Shown here piece after piece: positions 24,533 through 33,118 of a stretch of 64,000 nucleotides of DNA (position 1 is its first letter; each line of letters opens with the position of its first letter). The notes below the pieces were generated by a model. The model did no database searches. It saw nothing but the letters and a program-made list of their open reading frames with translations, and was not told the DNA's origin. The translations under genes and the position numbers were made by a program. The DNA comes from DASTSN01 sp035760665 (GTDB lineage Bacteria; Bacteroidota; Bacteroidia; Chitinophagales; Chitinophagaceae). The DNA is taken from the NCBI GenBank assembly GCA_035760665.1, contig DASTSN010000109.1, positions 62,001 through 126,000 on the forward strand, read 5' to 3'.

Positions 24533-25462
24533 ATGAAAAAAGCACATTTGTATAAGACGGTTTCCCTTCTACCTTTTTTTATCATTGCTTTGCTTTCCGA
24601 AGCACAGCAAACAACAACCGTTCGCGCTGCTATCGATAAAACGAATATCCTGATTGGCGAGCAATTGACGATATCCCTCCAGGCCAATATACCGGAGAAT
24701 AACCCCATTCGCTTTTTTTCTGTTGATAGCATTCCGCATTTTGAAATATTGGAAAAAACAAGGCTAGACACGGTAAATACCAGCACTGGCACTGAATTAA
24801 AGCAAACACTGCGCCTCACAAGTTTTGATTCTGGGCAATGGGTGATTCCCTCGTTTCCGCTGGCGATGCCGGATGGTCCTTTTACGGATTCGTTTACCGT
24901 GCATGTGAGTTTTGCTCCTTTTGATTCAGCAAAAGATTATAATGATATCAAAAATATTATCCCGGCTGAGGCTGTAAAGAAAAAAGATTTTACCTGGTAT
25001 TATATCGGCTTAGGATTGTTGTTGCTTGGACTGATCATTTACCTGCTGCTCAGAAAACGGCATAAGCATCCAGTGGCTGTTGTGAAACTGCCGGAAGATC
25101 CCTATGCCGAAGCGTTGAAAAAGCTGGAGGCATTGCGTCAACCATCGTTGCAAAGTGAAGCCGACGTCAAAATGGTGTACTCAACAATTACGGATATTTT
25201 CCGGGCGTATCTGAAAGAAAGAATGGGAATTCATTCGCTGCAGCAAACAACAGATGACCTGGTACTTCAGTTACGCAACACCGGTATCCGGCAAGAGCAG
25301 TTCAGCCGTTTATCCCAGGCGCTCCGGCTGGCTGATTTTGTAAAATTTGCTAAATATATACCCGCTATTAACGATTTTGAATTTGTGTATTCGGTTGTGA
25401 AAGAAACAATAATAAGTATCGAAGCATTGCAAAAACCCGCTAAACCACCGGAAGGCTCCTGA
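24533..25462 (+). CDS. BatD-like membrane protein
   Basis: This 309-residue protein has a signal peptide (about 1-24), an extracytoplasmic beta-sandwich part with AAIDKTNILIGEQLTISLQA like the BatD N-terminus, and a single transmembrane helix near 160-178 (YYIGLGLLLLGLIIYLLL). It ends in a cytoplasmic helical domain, LRQPSLQSEADVKMVYSTI followed by FRAYLKERMGI, as in DUF4381/BatD-type proteins. It lies between the DUF58 and BatA genes, nine bases and three bases from its neighbours. A role in envelope stress resistance with MoxR is inferred from the gene set. Confidence 0.75.
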   Translation: MKKAHLYKTVSLLPFFIIALLSEAQQTTTVRAAIDKTNILIGEQLTISLQANIPENNPIRFFSVDSIPHFEILEKTRLDTVNTSTGTELKQTLRLTSFDSGQWVIPSFPLAMPDGPFTDSFTVHVSFAPFDSAKDYNDIKNIIPAEAVKKKDFTWYYIGLGLLLLGLIIYLLLRKRHKHPVAVVKLPEDPYAEALKKLEALRQPSLQSEADVKMVYSTITDIFRAYLKERMGIHSLQQTTDDLVLQLRNTGIRQEQFSRLSQALRLADFVKFAKYIPAINDFEFVYSVVKETIISIEALQKPAKPPEGS

Positions 25463-25465
25463 TTT

Positions 25466-26485
25466 ATGCTGTACGACTGGATCAGACATATTGACTTTGC
25501 TTATCCATGGATGTTTGGCCTCTTGGTCATCATTCCATGGCTCATAATCCGTTACAGGAAGAAAGGAGATGCCGCGCAGGCAACTATTAAAGTATCAACT
25601 ATTCATTCCTTCACCGGCAGTTCGTGGAAAACCGGCTTGCGTCATCTGCCTTTTATACTCAGGATAGCAGCGCTGTGCCTGCTGATTATTGCCCTGGCAA
25701 GACCGCAAAAGAGAAACGACGACCAACTGACCGAAGGCCAGGGGATTGATATCGTGCTGGCAATGGATGTGAGTGGTAGCATGGGTTCCAGGGATATATT
25801 GCCCAGCCGGCTGGAGGCGGCCAAACAAATGGCGGAAAAATTTGTACGTAATCGTCCTGTTGATCGTATTGGGCTGGTTATTTTTTCAGGTGAAAGTTTT
25901 ACGCAATGTCCTATTACCACCGACAGGGCTACCTTGCTCACGCAAATTGAATCACTGGAAAGTCGCCGTTTCCTTGTAGATGGAACGGTGATTGGTGAAG
26001 GTCTGGCAACGGCAGTCGACCGTTTACGGGAAAGCGATGCCAAAAGCAAGATCGTGATTTTGCTGACAGATGGGAAAGAAGATCCTCCTGAAACCCGCCT
26101 GATTGATCCGTTAACCGCACTTGAAATTGCAAAAGCCCAGCATGTAAAGGTTTACACCATTGGCATGAGTGCCCTGAATGATTCGACAAACGTTGTGGCA
26201 GAGAACCCGGTCAATGGTTCACGGCCTCAGGCAAATAGTAGTTTTCTTGATGAGGAACTGCTTCGTAAAATTGCAACTGAAACCGGTGGGCAATATTTCC
26301 GGGCTATTGATAAGGAAAGCCTTGGAAATGTATACAAACAGATAGACCGCCTGGAAAAGTCGAAAATCGAAATCACTGCATTTAAACGCTACGAAGAGCG
26401 TTTTTTCCCATTTGTACTGGCAGCACTGGGTCTGTTATTTGCCGAAATTGTGTTACGGTTTACTATTCTTCGCAAGTTTCCCTGA
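25466..26485 (+). CDS. batA: VWA-domain membrane protein (BatA type)
   Basis: This 339-residue protein has two N-terminal helices (about 13-29 and 60-79), a periplasmic von Willebrand A domain with intact MIDAS residues (DVSGS at 101-105, IVILLTDGKEDPP later), and a C-terminal transmembrane helix near 306-325. This is the BatA architecture. The usual following genes batB, batC and batE are absent: the next gene is rsgA. VWA domains of this type bind ligands through a metal ion; the partner is unknown. The start is three bases after the preceding stop, consistent with coupling. Confidence 0.88.
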   Translation: MLYDWIRHIDFAYPWMFGLLVIIPWLIIRYRKKGDAAQATIKVSTIHSFTGSSWKTGLRHLPFILRIAALCLLIIALARPQKRNDDQLTEGQGIDIVLAMDVSGSMGSRDILPSRLEAAKQMAEKFVRNRPVDRIGLVIFSGESFTQCPITTDRATLLTQIESLESRRFLVDGTVIGEGLATAVDRLRESDAKSKIVILLTDGKEDPPETRLIDPLTALEIAKAQHVKVYTIGMSALNDSTNVVAENPVNGSRPQANSSFLDEELLRKIATETGGQYFRAIDKESLGNVYKQIDRLEKSKIEITAFKRYEERFFPFVLAALGLLFAEIVLRFTILRKFP

Positions 26486-26512
26486 TTATTGAAACCTGTA
26501 TCTTGCAGTTGC

Positions 26513-27442
26513 ATGAAAGCGACAGTTTATAAATCCACCGGAAGCTGGTACGCGGTAAAAGACGAAACAGGCAACTGGCACCAGGCACGTATGAAAGGCG
26601 TTTTTAAGATTGATGATATCACTTCCACCAATCCAATAGCCGTTGGCGACAGGGTGGACATTGATATAGAAAATGAAGTGGAAAATACGGCTATTATAAC
26701 CGGCATTACCAACCGGAAGAATTATATCAACCGGCAATCTCCCCGGGCAAAACACCAGCACCACATTGTGGCTGCAAATCTTGATCAGGCCTTGCTGATA
26801 GCCACACTCAGGGAACCCCGTACATCCCAGGGGTTTATCGACCGTTTCCTGGTAGCCTGTGAGATGTACCATGTGCCTGCTGTTATTGTTTTTAATAAGG
26901 CTGATTTGTACGGAAAAAAAGAGCAGGAAAAATTTACTCTTTTGAAAACCATGTATGAATCAATTGGCTACCGTGTGCTGCTAACCAGCGTGCCCGAGAA
27001 AAAAGGGCTGGAAAGCCTAGCTGATGTATTACAAAATAAAACAACGCTGATCAGCGGGCACAGTGGCGTGGGTAAGTCATCGCTGTTAAATGTGCTGTTA
27101 CCTGGCCTGCAATTGCGCACACAGGATGTAAGCGGCTGGAGCGGTAAGGGTTTGCATACTACCACCTTTGCAGAAATGTTTGATCTGCCCACCGGCGGCC
27201 GCGTGATTGATACCCCGGGCATGCGGGAATTTGGCCTGGTGGATGTATCCCGGCAGGAACTGTCACATTATTTTCCTGAAATGCGGGAGCGGCTGGGTGA
27301 TTGCCAGTTTAATAATTGCCTGCATATTAATGAACCCGGTTGTGCCATTAAAGAAGCAGTCCTGAATGGCGATATCAGCGAGGACCGTTACGCCAGTTAT
27401 TATAGCATCCTTGAGTCTATCGATGAAAAAAGGAATTACTGA
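26513..27442 (+). CDS. rsgA: Ribosome small subunit-dependent GTPase A (RsgA)
   Basis: RsgA is a late 30S assembly GTPase. The 309-residue product starts at ATG 26513; a TTG at 26489 is in frame but unlikely. It has an N-terminal OB fold (about 1-70), then a circularly permuted GTPase with motifs in the order NKAD (G4), GHSGVGKSSLLN (G1, P-loop) and DTPGMREFG (G3). The C-terminal zinc finger reads CQFNNCLHINEPGC. It lies 27 bases after the BatA-type gene on the same strand, with no functional link evident. Confidence 0.97.
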   Translation: MKATVYKSTGSWYAVKDETGNWHQARMKGVFKIDDITSTNPIAVGDRVDIDIENEVENTAIITGITNRKNYINRQSPRAKHQHHIVAANLDQALLIATLREPRTSQGFIDRFLVACEMYHVPAVIVFNKADLYGKKEQEKFTLLKTMYESIGYRVLLTSVPEKKGLESLADVLQNKTTLISGHSGVGKSSLLNVLLPGLQLRTQDVSGWSGKGLHTTTFAEMFDLPTGGRVIDTPGMREFGLVDVSRQELSHYFPEMRERLGDCQFNNCLHINEPGCAIKEAVLNGDISEDRYASYYSILESIDEKRNY

Positions 27443-27587
27443 TTTAGGCTGCACTGCATAAATTGAAAAACCCCTAACAATAACAACCTCTCCGGAAATT
27501 CTTATATTCCATCGTTGTTACAGGATCTGCGAAAACTAATCGTTCTGGTGTTAACAGAAATTACCGCTGAAAATAATGAGGATCTCG

Positions 27588-27920
27588 TCAGGCAATATTC
27601 CGGTGCAGGTCAATGGAAAATAACTTGCTTTCCAGGGCGCCGGCGAGTTCCACCACCGCTTTATTGTCTTTGTTAAGCGCATCCCTTGTTTTGGTAGGAA
27701 AAATGGAAATGCCATTGTAGATGTTATAATGCAAGGTCATGGTATGACCTTTGAACCGGAATTCCCAGTCAATGGTATCAAAATCATCTTCCTTGTGATG
27801 AAAGGAGATTTTAAAATTCTGGTTCAGGATGTCTGCAATCTGGTAGAAGCGCTTCAGGCCACCATCGTCGTCAATGACCACTTCGGTACAGCCTAAATTA
27901 GTTCTCAGGGTGAGGCTCAT
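27588..27920 (-). CDS. Conserved hypothetical protein (110 aa)
   Basis: I do not recognise a named family. The 110-residue product is a compact soluble protein with no signal or membrane helix. Its central part, SFHHKEDDFDTIDWEFRFKG and then TMTLHYNIYNGISIFP, alternates like paired beta strands; a C-terminal helix, AVVELAGALESKLF, follows. The good length and even codon use over the frame, and the lack of competing frames, support a real gene. It is followed in the same direction, after a gap, by nothing on the minus strand, since rsgA converges with it. Confidence 0.65.
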   Translation of the reverse strand: MSLTLRTNLGCTEVVIDDDGGLKRFYQIADILNQNFKISFHHKEDDFDTIDWEFRFKGHTMTLHYNIYNGISIFPTKTRDALNKDNKAVVELAGALESKLFSIDLHRNIA

Positions 27921-27986
27921 AAAAAAGGTTTAGTAGTTATTTAATGGAGACCCGGATTTGTTTCAGATTGCTGCACGAGTGGCTGA

Positions 27987-28181
27987 CTAATCCCTGAATT
28001 TTTTTGCTTTTCGTGCCGCTTTTATTGCCGCAGGATCTCCGCTGACAATTTTTTCGGCACCGACATTTTTTCCATTCGTTCCGCAACCGTATTTTGGTCC
28101 GAATAAATTATTCCACAGTTTACAGGATGATAACATCACCACAAGCCCAAGCATCAACAGTACAAAACGGAAGTTTTTCAT
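27987..28181 (-). CDS. Small lipoprotein (64 aa)
   Basis: This very short protein is nearly half signal peptide: MKNFRFVLLMLGLVVMLSSC gives a perfect lipobox with Cys20. The mature part of 44 residues contains KYGCGTNGKNVGAEKI and a basic C-terminus. Similar tiny lipoproteins occur in Chitinophagaceae, but I know no function. It lies 66 bases upstream of the 110-residue gene on the same strand. Confidence 0.7.
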   Translation of the reverse strand: MKNFRFVLLMLGLVVMLSSCKLWNNLFGPKYGCGTNGKNVGAEKIVSGDPAAIKAARKAKKFRD

Positions 28182-28311
28182 AGTCGTATTATTTCTTGTT
28201 CTATAACGAAATTAACCAGAAATAATTGCCTGTGCCATAGTAAAACTACCAATACCAAAAAATACTTTTTTTTAAAAAAGATAATCACATGAAAATCATG
28301 TGCATGAAGCA

Positions 28312-28848
28312 TTAATTTTTATCCGTGGGTGGCTGGTAACGAAACCAGTCGGCATACCGGACATAGTTATTCGCAATCCGGTTGATTTCACCATGGATCA
28401 GTTCCTGTGAGATGTCTTTTACTTTTTTTGCAGGTATTCCTGCGTAAATACTGCCGGGTTCACACACCGTATTTTCCAGCACCACCGCACCGGCGGCAAT
28501 AATGGTATTACTATGCACTACAGCATTGTCCATCACAATGGCGCCCATGCCCACCAGCACATTATCATGCAGGGTACAGCCATGTACAATCGCATGATGG
28601 CCGATCGAGACATTGTTGCCAATCGTAGTGCCGTATTTTTGGTAAGTGCAGTGCACGCAGGCTCCATCCTGTATGTTTACTTTGTTTCCGATGCGGATAA
28701 AGTTTACATCACCCCGCACCACAGCGTTAAACCAAACACTGCAATCCTCACCCATGATCACATCACCCACCACCGTGGCATTGGGTGCCAGAAAACAGTT
28801 GTTGCCAAATTGCGGGTGCTTATTTTCTACAGGCAGAAGTAAAGGCAT
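28312..28848 (-). CDS. Gamma-class carbonic anhydrase-like hexapeptide protein
   Basis: This 178-residue left-handed beta-helix protein is of the YrdA/gamma-carbonic anhydrase family. The start is ATG 28848; the longer frame overlaps the divergent aminotransferase promoter region. Hexapeptide repeats run from about 16 to 135. The metal-binding histidines are present: His66 in GACVHCTYQ, and His84/His85 and His89 in SIGHHAIVHGC, matching the three zinc/iron ligands of Cam. Proteins of this type may hydrate CO2 or act on other small substrates. It is divergent from the aminotransferase gene, about 140 bases apart. Confidence 0.88.
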   Translation of the reverse strand: MPLLLPVENKHPQFGNNCFLAPNATVVGDVIMGEDCSVWFNAVVRGDVNFIRIGNKVNIQDGACVHCTYQKYGTTIGNNVSIGHHAIVHGCTLHDNVLVGMGAIVMDNAVVHSNTIIAAGAVVLENTVCEPGSIYAGIPAKKVKDISQELIHGEINRIANNYVRYADWFRYQPPTDKN

Positions 28849-28988
28849 ACAATAAAATTTATGATCGAAAAATAGAATTTGTACCGGAAAATATTTGTCA
28901 GCTGTTGCGAAAGCCGGCTGCAAATTATCGTTTTTCTTTAGCCGTTTTTACGTTCTTTGTGAAATAAATGCTCACCGGTAAAAAAATT

Positions 28989-30164
28989 ATGAATCAGCGG
29001 GAATTATTTCTGCAACATGTAGCGCAAACCTCCCCGGCCCCACTGGCGCTGGAAATTGTAAAAGCTGAAGGCTGCTTATTGTATGATGCGGCCGGTAAAG
29101 CCTACATCGACCTTATTGGTGGTATCAGCGTGGCGAATACCGGCCATCGCCACCCATCAGTTCTTAAAGCCATAAAAGATCAGTTGGATGCTTACCTGCA
29201 TATTATGGTATATGGCGAATTTGTTGAAATGCCCCAGGTACGATATGCCAAATTGCTGACGGATTTGTTACCATCTTCCCTGAATGCGGTATATTTTACC
29301 AATTCTGGAGCAGAAGCCGTGGAAGGCGCCATGAAGCTGGCTAAAAAGGTCACGAACCGCACACAAATTATTGCATTTAACCAATCTTATCACGGATCAA
29401 CGCAGGGGGCTTTAAGTATTATTGGTGATGAATACTGGCGCCATCCGTTTCGCCCATTACTACCTGGCATCCTGCATCTCGAGTACAATAAACTTGAATC
29501 ATTAAATGAAATCTCTGCACAAACAGCTTGTGTAATTGCAGAAACCGTGCAGGCAGAAGCCGGTATTAAAGCACCTTCAAAGGACTGGATACAGGCATTG
29601 CGCAGGAAATGTACGGAAACCGGTACCTTACTGGTATTGGATGAAATTCAAGCCGGTTTCGGAAGAACAGGTACCTTATGGGGGTTTGAGCAATTTAACA
29701 TAGTGCCGGATATCCTGTTGCTGGGCAAGGCTTTGGGCGGAGGAATGCCGTTGGGAGCGTTTATTGCAGATAAAGCACTCATGGACCAGTTTACGCTTAA
29801 TCCGGTGTTGGGTCATATTACAACTTTTGGCGGTCACCCGGTGTGTTGTGCGGCCGGGCTGGCAGCTGCACAAGCTTTGCTGGACGAAGGCATGATGAAA
29901 GGTATTCGGTTAAAAGAGGAACTTTTCCGATCAATGTTGATTCATCCAGCGATCAGGGCGGTCCGTTCGTTCGGGTTATGGATGGCTGTAGAATTTGATT
30001 CTTTTGAGACCAATAAAAGAGTTATTGACGCTTGCATTGAAAATGGAGTACTGACTGACTGGTTTCTGTTTGCGCCAAATTGTATGCGCATTTCTCCTCC
30101 TTTAATGATTTCAGAAGCACAAATTAACAGCGCCTGCAACGTAATACGAATAGCATGCGGATAA
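28989..30164 (+). CDS. Class III aminotransferase (acetylornithine aminotransferase-like)
   Basis: This is a 391-residue PLP-dependent fold type I aminotransferase. Motifs: GGISVANTGHRHPSV, the PLP phosphate-binding TNSGAEAVEGAMKLA, Asp218 in VLDEIQAGFGRTGTLWGFE, and the Schiff-base Lys247 in DILLLGKALGGGMPLG. A start at ATG 28968 in frame is possible, but MNQRELFLQHVA begins as related enzymes do. Substrate cannot be fixed from sequence: the class covers acetylornithine, 4-aminobutyrate and similar amines, and no arginine genes lie nearby. The small C-terminal domain is complete. Confidence 0.9.
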   Translation: MNQRELFLQHVAQTSPAPLALEIVKAEGCLLYDAAGKAYIDLIGGISVANTGHRHPSVLKAIKDQLDAYLHIMVYGEFVEMPQVRYAKLLTDLLPSSLNAVYFTNSGAEAVEGAMKLAKKVTNRTQIIAFNQSYHGSTQGALSIIGDEYWRHPFRPLLPGILHLEYNKLESLNEISAQTACVIAETVQAEAGIKAPSKDWIQALRRKCTETGTLLVLDEIQAGFGRTGTLWGFEQFNIVPDILLLGKALGGGMPLGAFIADKALMDQFTLNPVLGHITTFGGHPVCCAAGLAAAQALLDEGMMKGIRLKEELFRSMLIHPAIRAVRSFGLWMAVEFDSFETNKRVIDACIENGVLTDWFLFAPNCMRISPPLMISEAQINSACNVIRIACG

Positions 30165-30180
30165 TATATTTTCTTTTTTA

Positions 30181-30212
30181 CTTGTAAAAGCGCAACCGGG
30201 AATTTATCTTAG
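30181..30212 (+). promoter_or_regulatory. Candidate promoter for the 159-aa gene
   Basis: CTTG (30181-30184) and TATCTTAG (30205-30212), spaced by 20 bases, resemble TTTG / TANNTTTG with one mismatch each, 27 bases before the ATG at 30240. Confidence 0.35.
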
Positions 30213-30239
30213 GTGAATTATTAAACCAAAACCACGGCT

Positions 30240-30719
30240 ATGAAAAGGATTCTTATTTTATTGACTGCTGTATTTGTTCTGACAGCTTCTTTCGCTTCCA
30301 GCAGTATCATTGTAAAACCACCTGTAAAGGCAAGCGAAATTTTAGTTCCAGTGGGCAAATCCGGTGAAAAGATTTCTCTGTTGGATTTGTCGCATATTTC
30401 AATCAGCGAATTTCAGAGTTTAACGGGCAAAAAACTGAATCTTGCCGATAAGGTATCATTCAAACTGGCGCAGCGGGAATTACGAAGAAGTATCCGTAAA
30501 GACGGCACCCTGGATACAAAGAAAGCTGAAAGGTTTATGAAAAGTGCAGATGGTACCACGGGTTTTCATCTTGGGGGGTTTGCATTAGGTTTTTTCCTGG
30601 GGCTGATCGGCGTTTTAATTGCTTACCTGATCAAAGACGAAAAGAAAAGTAACCGCGTAAAATGGGCATGGATTGGGTTGGTGGCCTGGCTCGTTATCTG
30701 GCTCGCATTTGTGATTTAA
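30240..30719 (+). CDS. Secreted membrane protein with two C-terminal helices (159 aa)
   Basis: This 159-residue protein has a signal peptide (ILILLTAVFVLTASFAS), a basic periplasmic segment with LSHISISEFQSLTGKKL and AQRELRRSIRKDGTLDTKK, and two C-terminal transmembrane helices (FALGFFLGLIGVLIAYLI and WAWIGLVAWLVIWLAFVI) separated by a lysine-rich turn. A similar layout is common in Bacteroidota hypothetical proteins, often near signal-peptide-type regulators, but I do not know the function. A strong bidirectional terminator follows. Confidence 0.75.
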   Translation: MKRILILLTAVFVLTASFASSSIIVKPPVKASEILVPVGKSGEKISLLDLSHISISEFQSLTGKKLNLADKVSFKLAQRELRRSIRKDGTLDTKKAERFMKSADGTTGFHLGGFALGFFLGLIGVLIAYLIKDEKKSNRVKWAWIGLVAWLVIWLAFVI

Positions 30720-30737
30720 CGTCAAAAAAATAATTAT

Positions 30738-30783
30738 ACTGTGCGGGGCTGTTTTTGAATAGAACAGCCCCGCACATTTTTTA
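30738..30783. terminator. Bidirectional terminator shared with glpF
   Basis: Perfect 13-bp inverted repeat GTGCGGGGCTGTT / AACAGCCCCGCAC, nine-base loop, with T-rich sequence to the right and A-rich to the left. It ends the plus-strand gene at 30719 and the minus-strand glp operon at 30781. Confidence 0.9.
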
Positions 30784-31488
30784 TAATAATGAAAAGACAA
30801 ACGCTCCCAGGAGTCCGCCAATAATCGGTCCAACAATCGGAATCCAGGCGTAGGCCCAATCACTGTCCCGTTTATTTTTTAGCGGTAAAAGAAAATGTGC
30901 AATCCGTGGTCCAAGATCCCTGGCAGGATTGATGGCATATCCTGTTGCACCCCCTAGTGACAGGCCGATCGCCAGTACCAGTAATCCAACGGGAAGGGCG
31001 TTCAGCGTGCCAAGGCTTTGATCCGGTGGCGACATTAACAAGGCTCCCAACACTAAAACAAATGCGCCGATAATTTCTGTAAGTAGGTTAAAAAATGGCT
31101 TGTAGATGGCGGGGCCAGTGCAAAATACTGCCAACTTGGAGTTTCCGTCCGGGGTTTCATCAAAATGTTTTTTGTAAGCAATCCACACAATAACAGCACC
31201 GGTAAACGCACCGGCAAACTGAGCTGCGATATAAGGCCCTACCAGGCTGCTGTCGAATTGGTGAAAAGCTGCCATGGCCAGGGTAACCGCGGGATTCAGG
31301 TGTCCGCTCCCGCCAAGTGCTGTAGAAGCATAAACACCCATAAATACTGCCATTCCCCAGCCAAAAGTGATGACGATCCATCCACTGTTATTTCCGTAAG
31401 TTTTATTGAGTACTACGTTGGCTACCACACCATCGCCCATTACCAAGAGCAGGGCAGTGCCAATAAATTCACCGATAAAAGGAGACAT
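30781..31488 (-). CDS. glpF: Glycerol uptake facilitator (aquaglyceroporin)
   Basis: GlpF lets glycerol diffuse across the inner membrane. The 235-residue protein has six helices and both half-helix motifs: NPA at 65-67 (GGSGHLNPAVTLAM) and the second NPA in YAINPARDLGPR. The Asp directly after the Arg of NPAR is the residue that marks glycerol-conducting members. It is the third gene of glpK-glpD-glpF, starting 17 bases after glpD stops, so kinase, dehydrogenase and channel are made together. Confidence 0.95.
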   Translation of the reverse strand: MSPFIGEFIGTALLLVMGDGVVANVVLNKTYGNNSGWIVITFGWGMAVFMGVYASTALGGSGHLNPAVTLAMAAFHQFDSSLVGPYIAAQFAGAFTGAVIVWIAYKKHFDETPDGNSKLAVFCTGPAIYKPFFNLLTEIIGAFVLVLGALLMSPPDQSLGTLNALPVGLLVLAIGLSLGGATGYAINPARDLGPRIAHFLLPLKNKRDSDWAYAWIPIVGPIIGGLLGAFVFSLL

Positions 31489-31505
31489 AAGCTGTTCGTT
31501 TGTGG

Positions 31506-33068
31506 TTAGTGTTGTGTTATTGGTAAATAGTTCTGCGCGGTTTTGTTAAAAGCATCAAGCTGCTCTGCTATCCAACTGGCATCTTTGTGTAACTCTTGTG
31601 CCATTAATTTAGCAACAAGTGGCGCTGCAGCGATTGCTGCTTTGGCATCGAGCAGCAATGCCCTTGTTCTTCTGGATAAAGCATCTTCTACGGTCAGGCA
31701 CATTTCATGGCGCACGGCCCAGGTGATTTCTGCTTTTATATAGGGTAAACCGGGGTGAATAACATTGTTCAGGTCTTTATCATTATTCATTAACGTATGA
31801 ATATGCACCTGGTCGCTGCCGTAATAATATAAGGGAGCTTCGAAATCAGTGTTTTTTTGAAATCCATGAATGGGTAAATCTTTTGTTTTGCATTCGGTAG
31901 CCCAAAGACCGGCCTTATGTACGGCAATTTCCATTACATCTTCTGCCATTTTCCGGTAGGTTGTCCATTTGCCGCCGGTAATGGTAATGAGTTCAGACGC
32001 TGATACAGTAATCAGGTGATCCCTGGAAAGAGCTGCGGTTGTTTTGGAACCTCCTTTCACCAGGGGGCGCAAGCCGGCAAATACACTTTTGATATCTTCG
32101 TAACCAGGATCTTTGGTCAGGTATTTTTGAATATGATGAAGAATGAAGGCTACTTCTTCTTCCAGGGCAACCGGCTCTTCCCTCACTTCGCGGACAGGAG
32201 TGTCCGTTGTACCGACAATAATTTTTTTATGCCAGGGTACTGCGAATAAAACCCGATTGTCGTCCGTTTTTGGGATCATGATCGCATTTGAAGAAGGCAA
32301 AAATTCCCGGTCAAGCACAATATGAACTCCCTGACTGGGAGAAATAATGCTGTCAGCACCGGGATCGTCCATGTGTAGAATGGCATCTGTAAAAATGCCG
32401 GTAGCGTTGATGACCACCTTGGCTTTTACCTCAAACTGCTTTGAATTGATTGTATCCAGGCAATTTACACCGCAAACTTTCCCGTTTTCTTTCAGCAGGT
32501 TTTGCACCGGTGCGTAATTTAAAACAACAGCTCCGTGATCAGCCGCTGTCATTGCCAGGTGAATGGCTAATCTTGCATCATCAAACTGGCCGTCGTGATA
32601 GAGAACGCCGCCCCGTAATCCTTCGGGATCAAGCGTGGGCGCCAGTGCCATCGTTTCTTCTCTGGATAAAATTTGTGAAGCACCTAAACCCAGGCTTCCC
32701 GACATCCAGTCGTATACTTTTAATCCCAGCCCGTAGTAAGATCCTTCCCACCATTTATAGTTGGGAACAATAAAAGACTGGTTTTTGGCAAGATGCGGTG
32801 CGTTTTTTAGCAGCATACCTCTTTCTTTCAAGGCTTCCATCACCAGTTTGATATTGCCCTGTTGTAAGTATCGCACACCACCATGCACTAATTTGGTACT
32901 CCTGGAAGAAGTGCCTTTGGCAAAATCATATTTTTCCAGCAATACCGTTTTGAGTCCGCGGGAAGCAGCGTCCACCGCAATGCCCAGGCCGGTGGCTCCC
33001 CCGCCAATAATGCAAATATCCCATTGGCTGGTGGCGGAAAGTTGCTGGATCATTTCGTCCCTGTTCAA
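31506..33068 (-). CDS. glpD: Aerobic glycerol-3-phosphate dehydrogenase
   Basis: GlpD oxidises glycerol-3-phosphate to dihydroxyacetone phosphate at the membrane and passes electrons to quinone. The 520-residue protein has an N-terminal FAD-binding GGGATGLGIAVDAASRGL at about 22, followed by LLEKYDFAKGTSSRSTKLVH and GGVRYLQQGNIKLV. The FAD/substrate domain includes VVINATGIFTDAI; later ITITGGKWTTYRKMAEDV marks the DAO family core, and a C-terminal helical domain ends the protein. It starts 50 bases after glpK stops. Confidence 0.96.
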   Translation of the reverse strand: MNRDEMIQQLSATSQWDICIIGGGATGLGIAVDAASRGLKTVLLEKYDFAKGTSSRSTKLVHGGVRYLQQGNIKLVMEALKERGMLLKNAPHLAKNQSFIVPNYKWWEGSYYGLGLKVYDWMSGSLGLGASQILSREETMALAPTLDPEGLRGGVLYHDGQFDDARLAIHLAMTAADHGAVVLNYAPVQNLLKENGKVCGVNCLDTINSKQFEVKAKVVINATGIFTDAILHMDDPGADSIISPSQGVHIVLDREFLPSSNAIMIPKTDDNRVLFAVPWHKKIIVGTTDTPVREVREEPVALEEEVAFILHHIQKYLTKDPGYEDIKSVFAGLRPLVKGGSKTTAALSRDHLITVSASELITITGGKWTTYRKMAEDVMEIAVHKAGLWATECKTKDLPIHGFQKNTDFEAPLYYYGSDQVHIHTLMNNDKDLNNVIHPGLPYIKAEITWAVRHEMCLTVEDALSRRTRALLLDAKAAIAAAPLVAKLMAQELHKDASWIAEQLDAFNKTAQNYLPITQH

Positions 33069-33118
33069 TCTTCGGTCCTTTTATGTTAGGTTTAAAAAAA
33101 TAGTATCATTTTCCAGGT

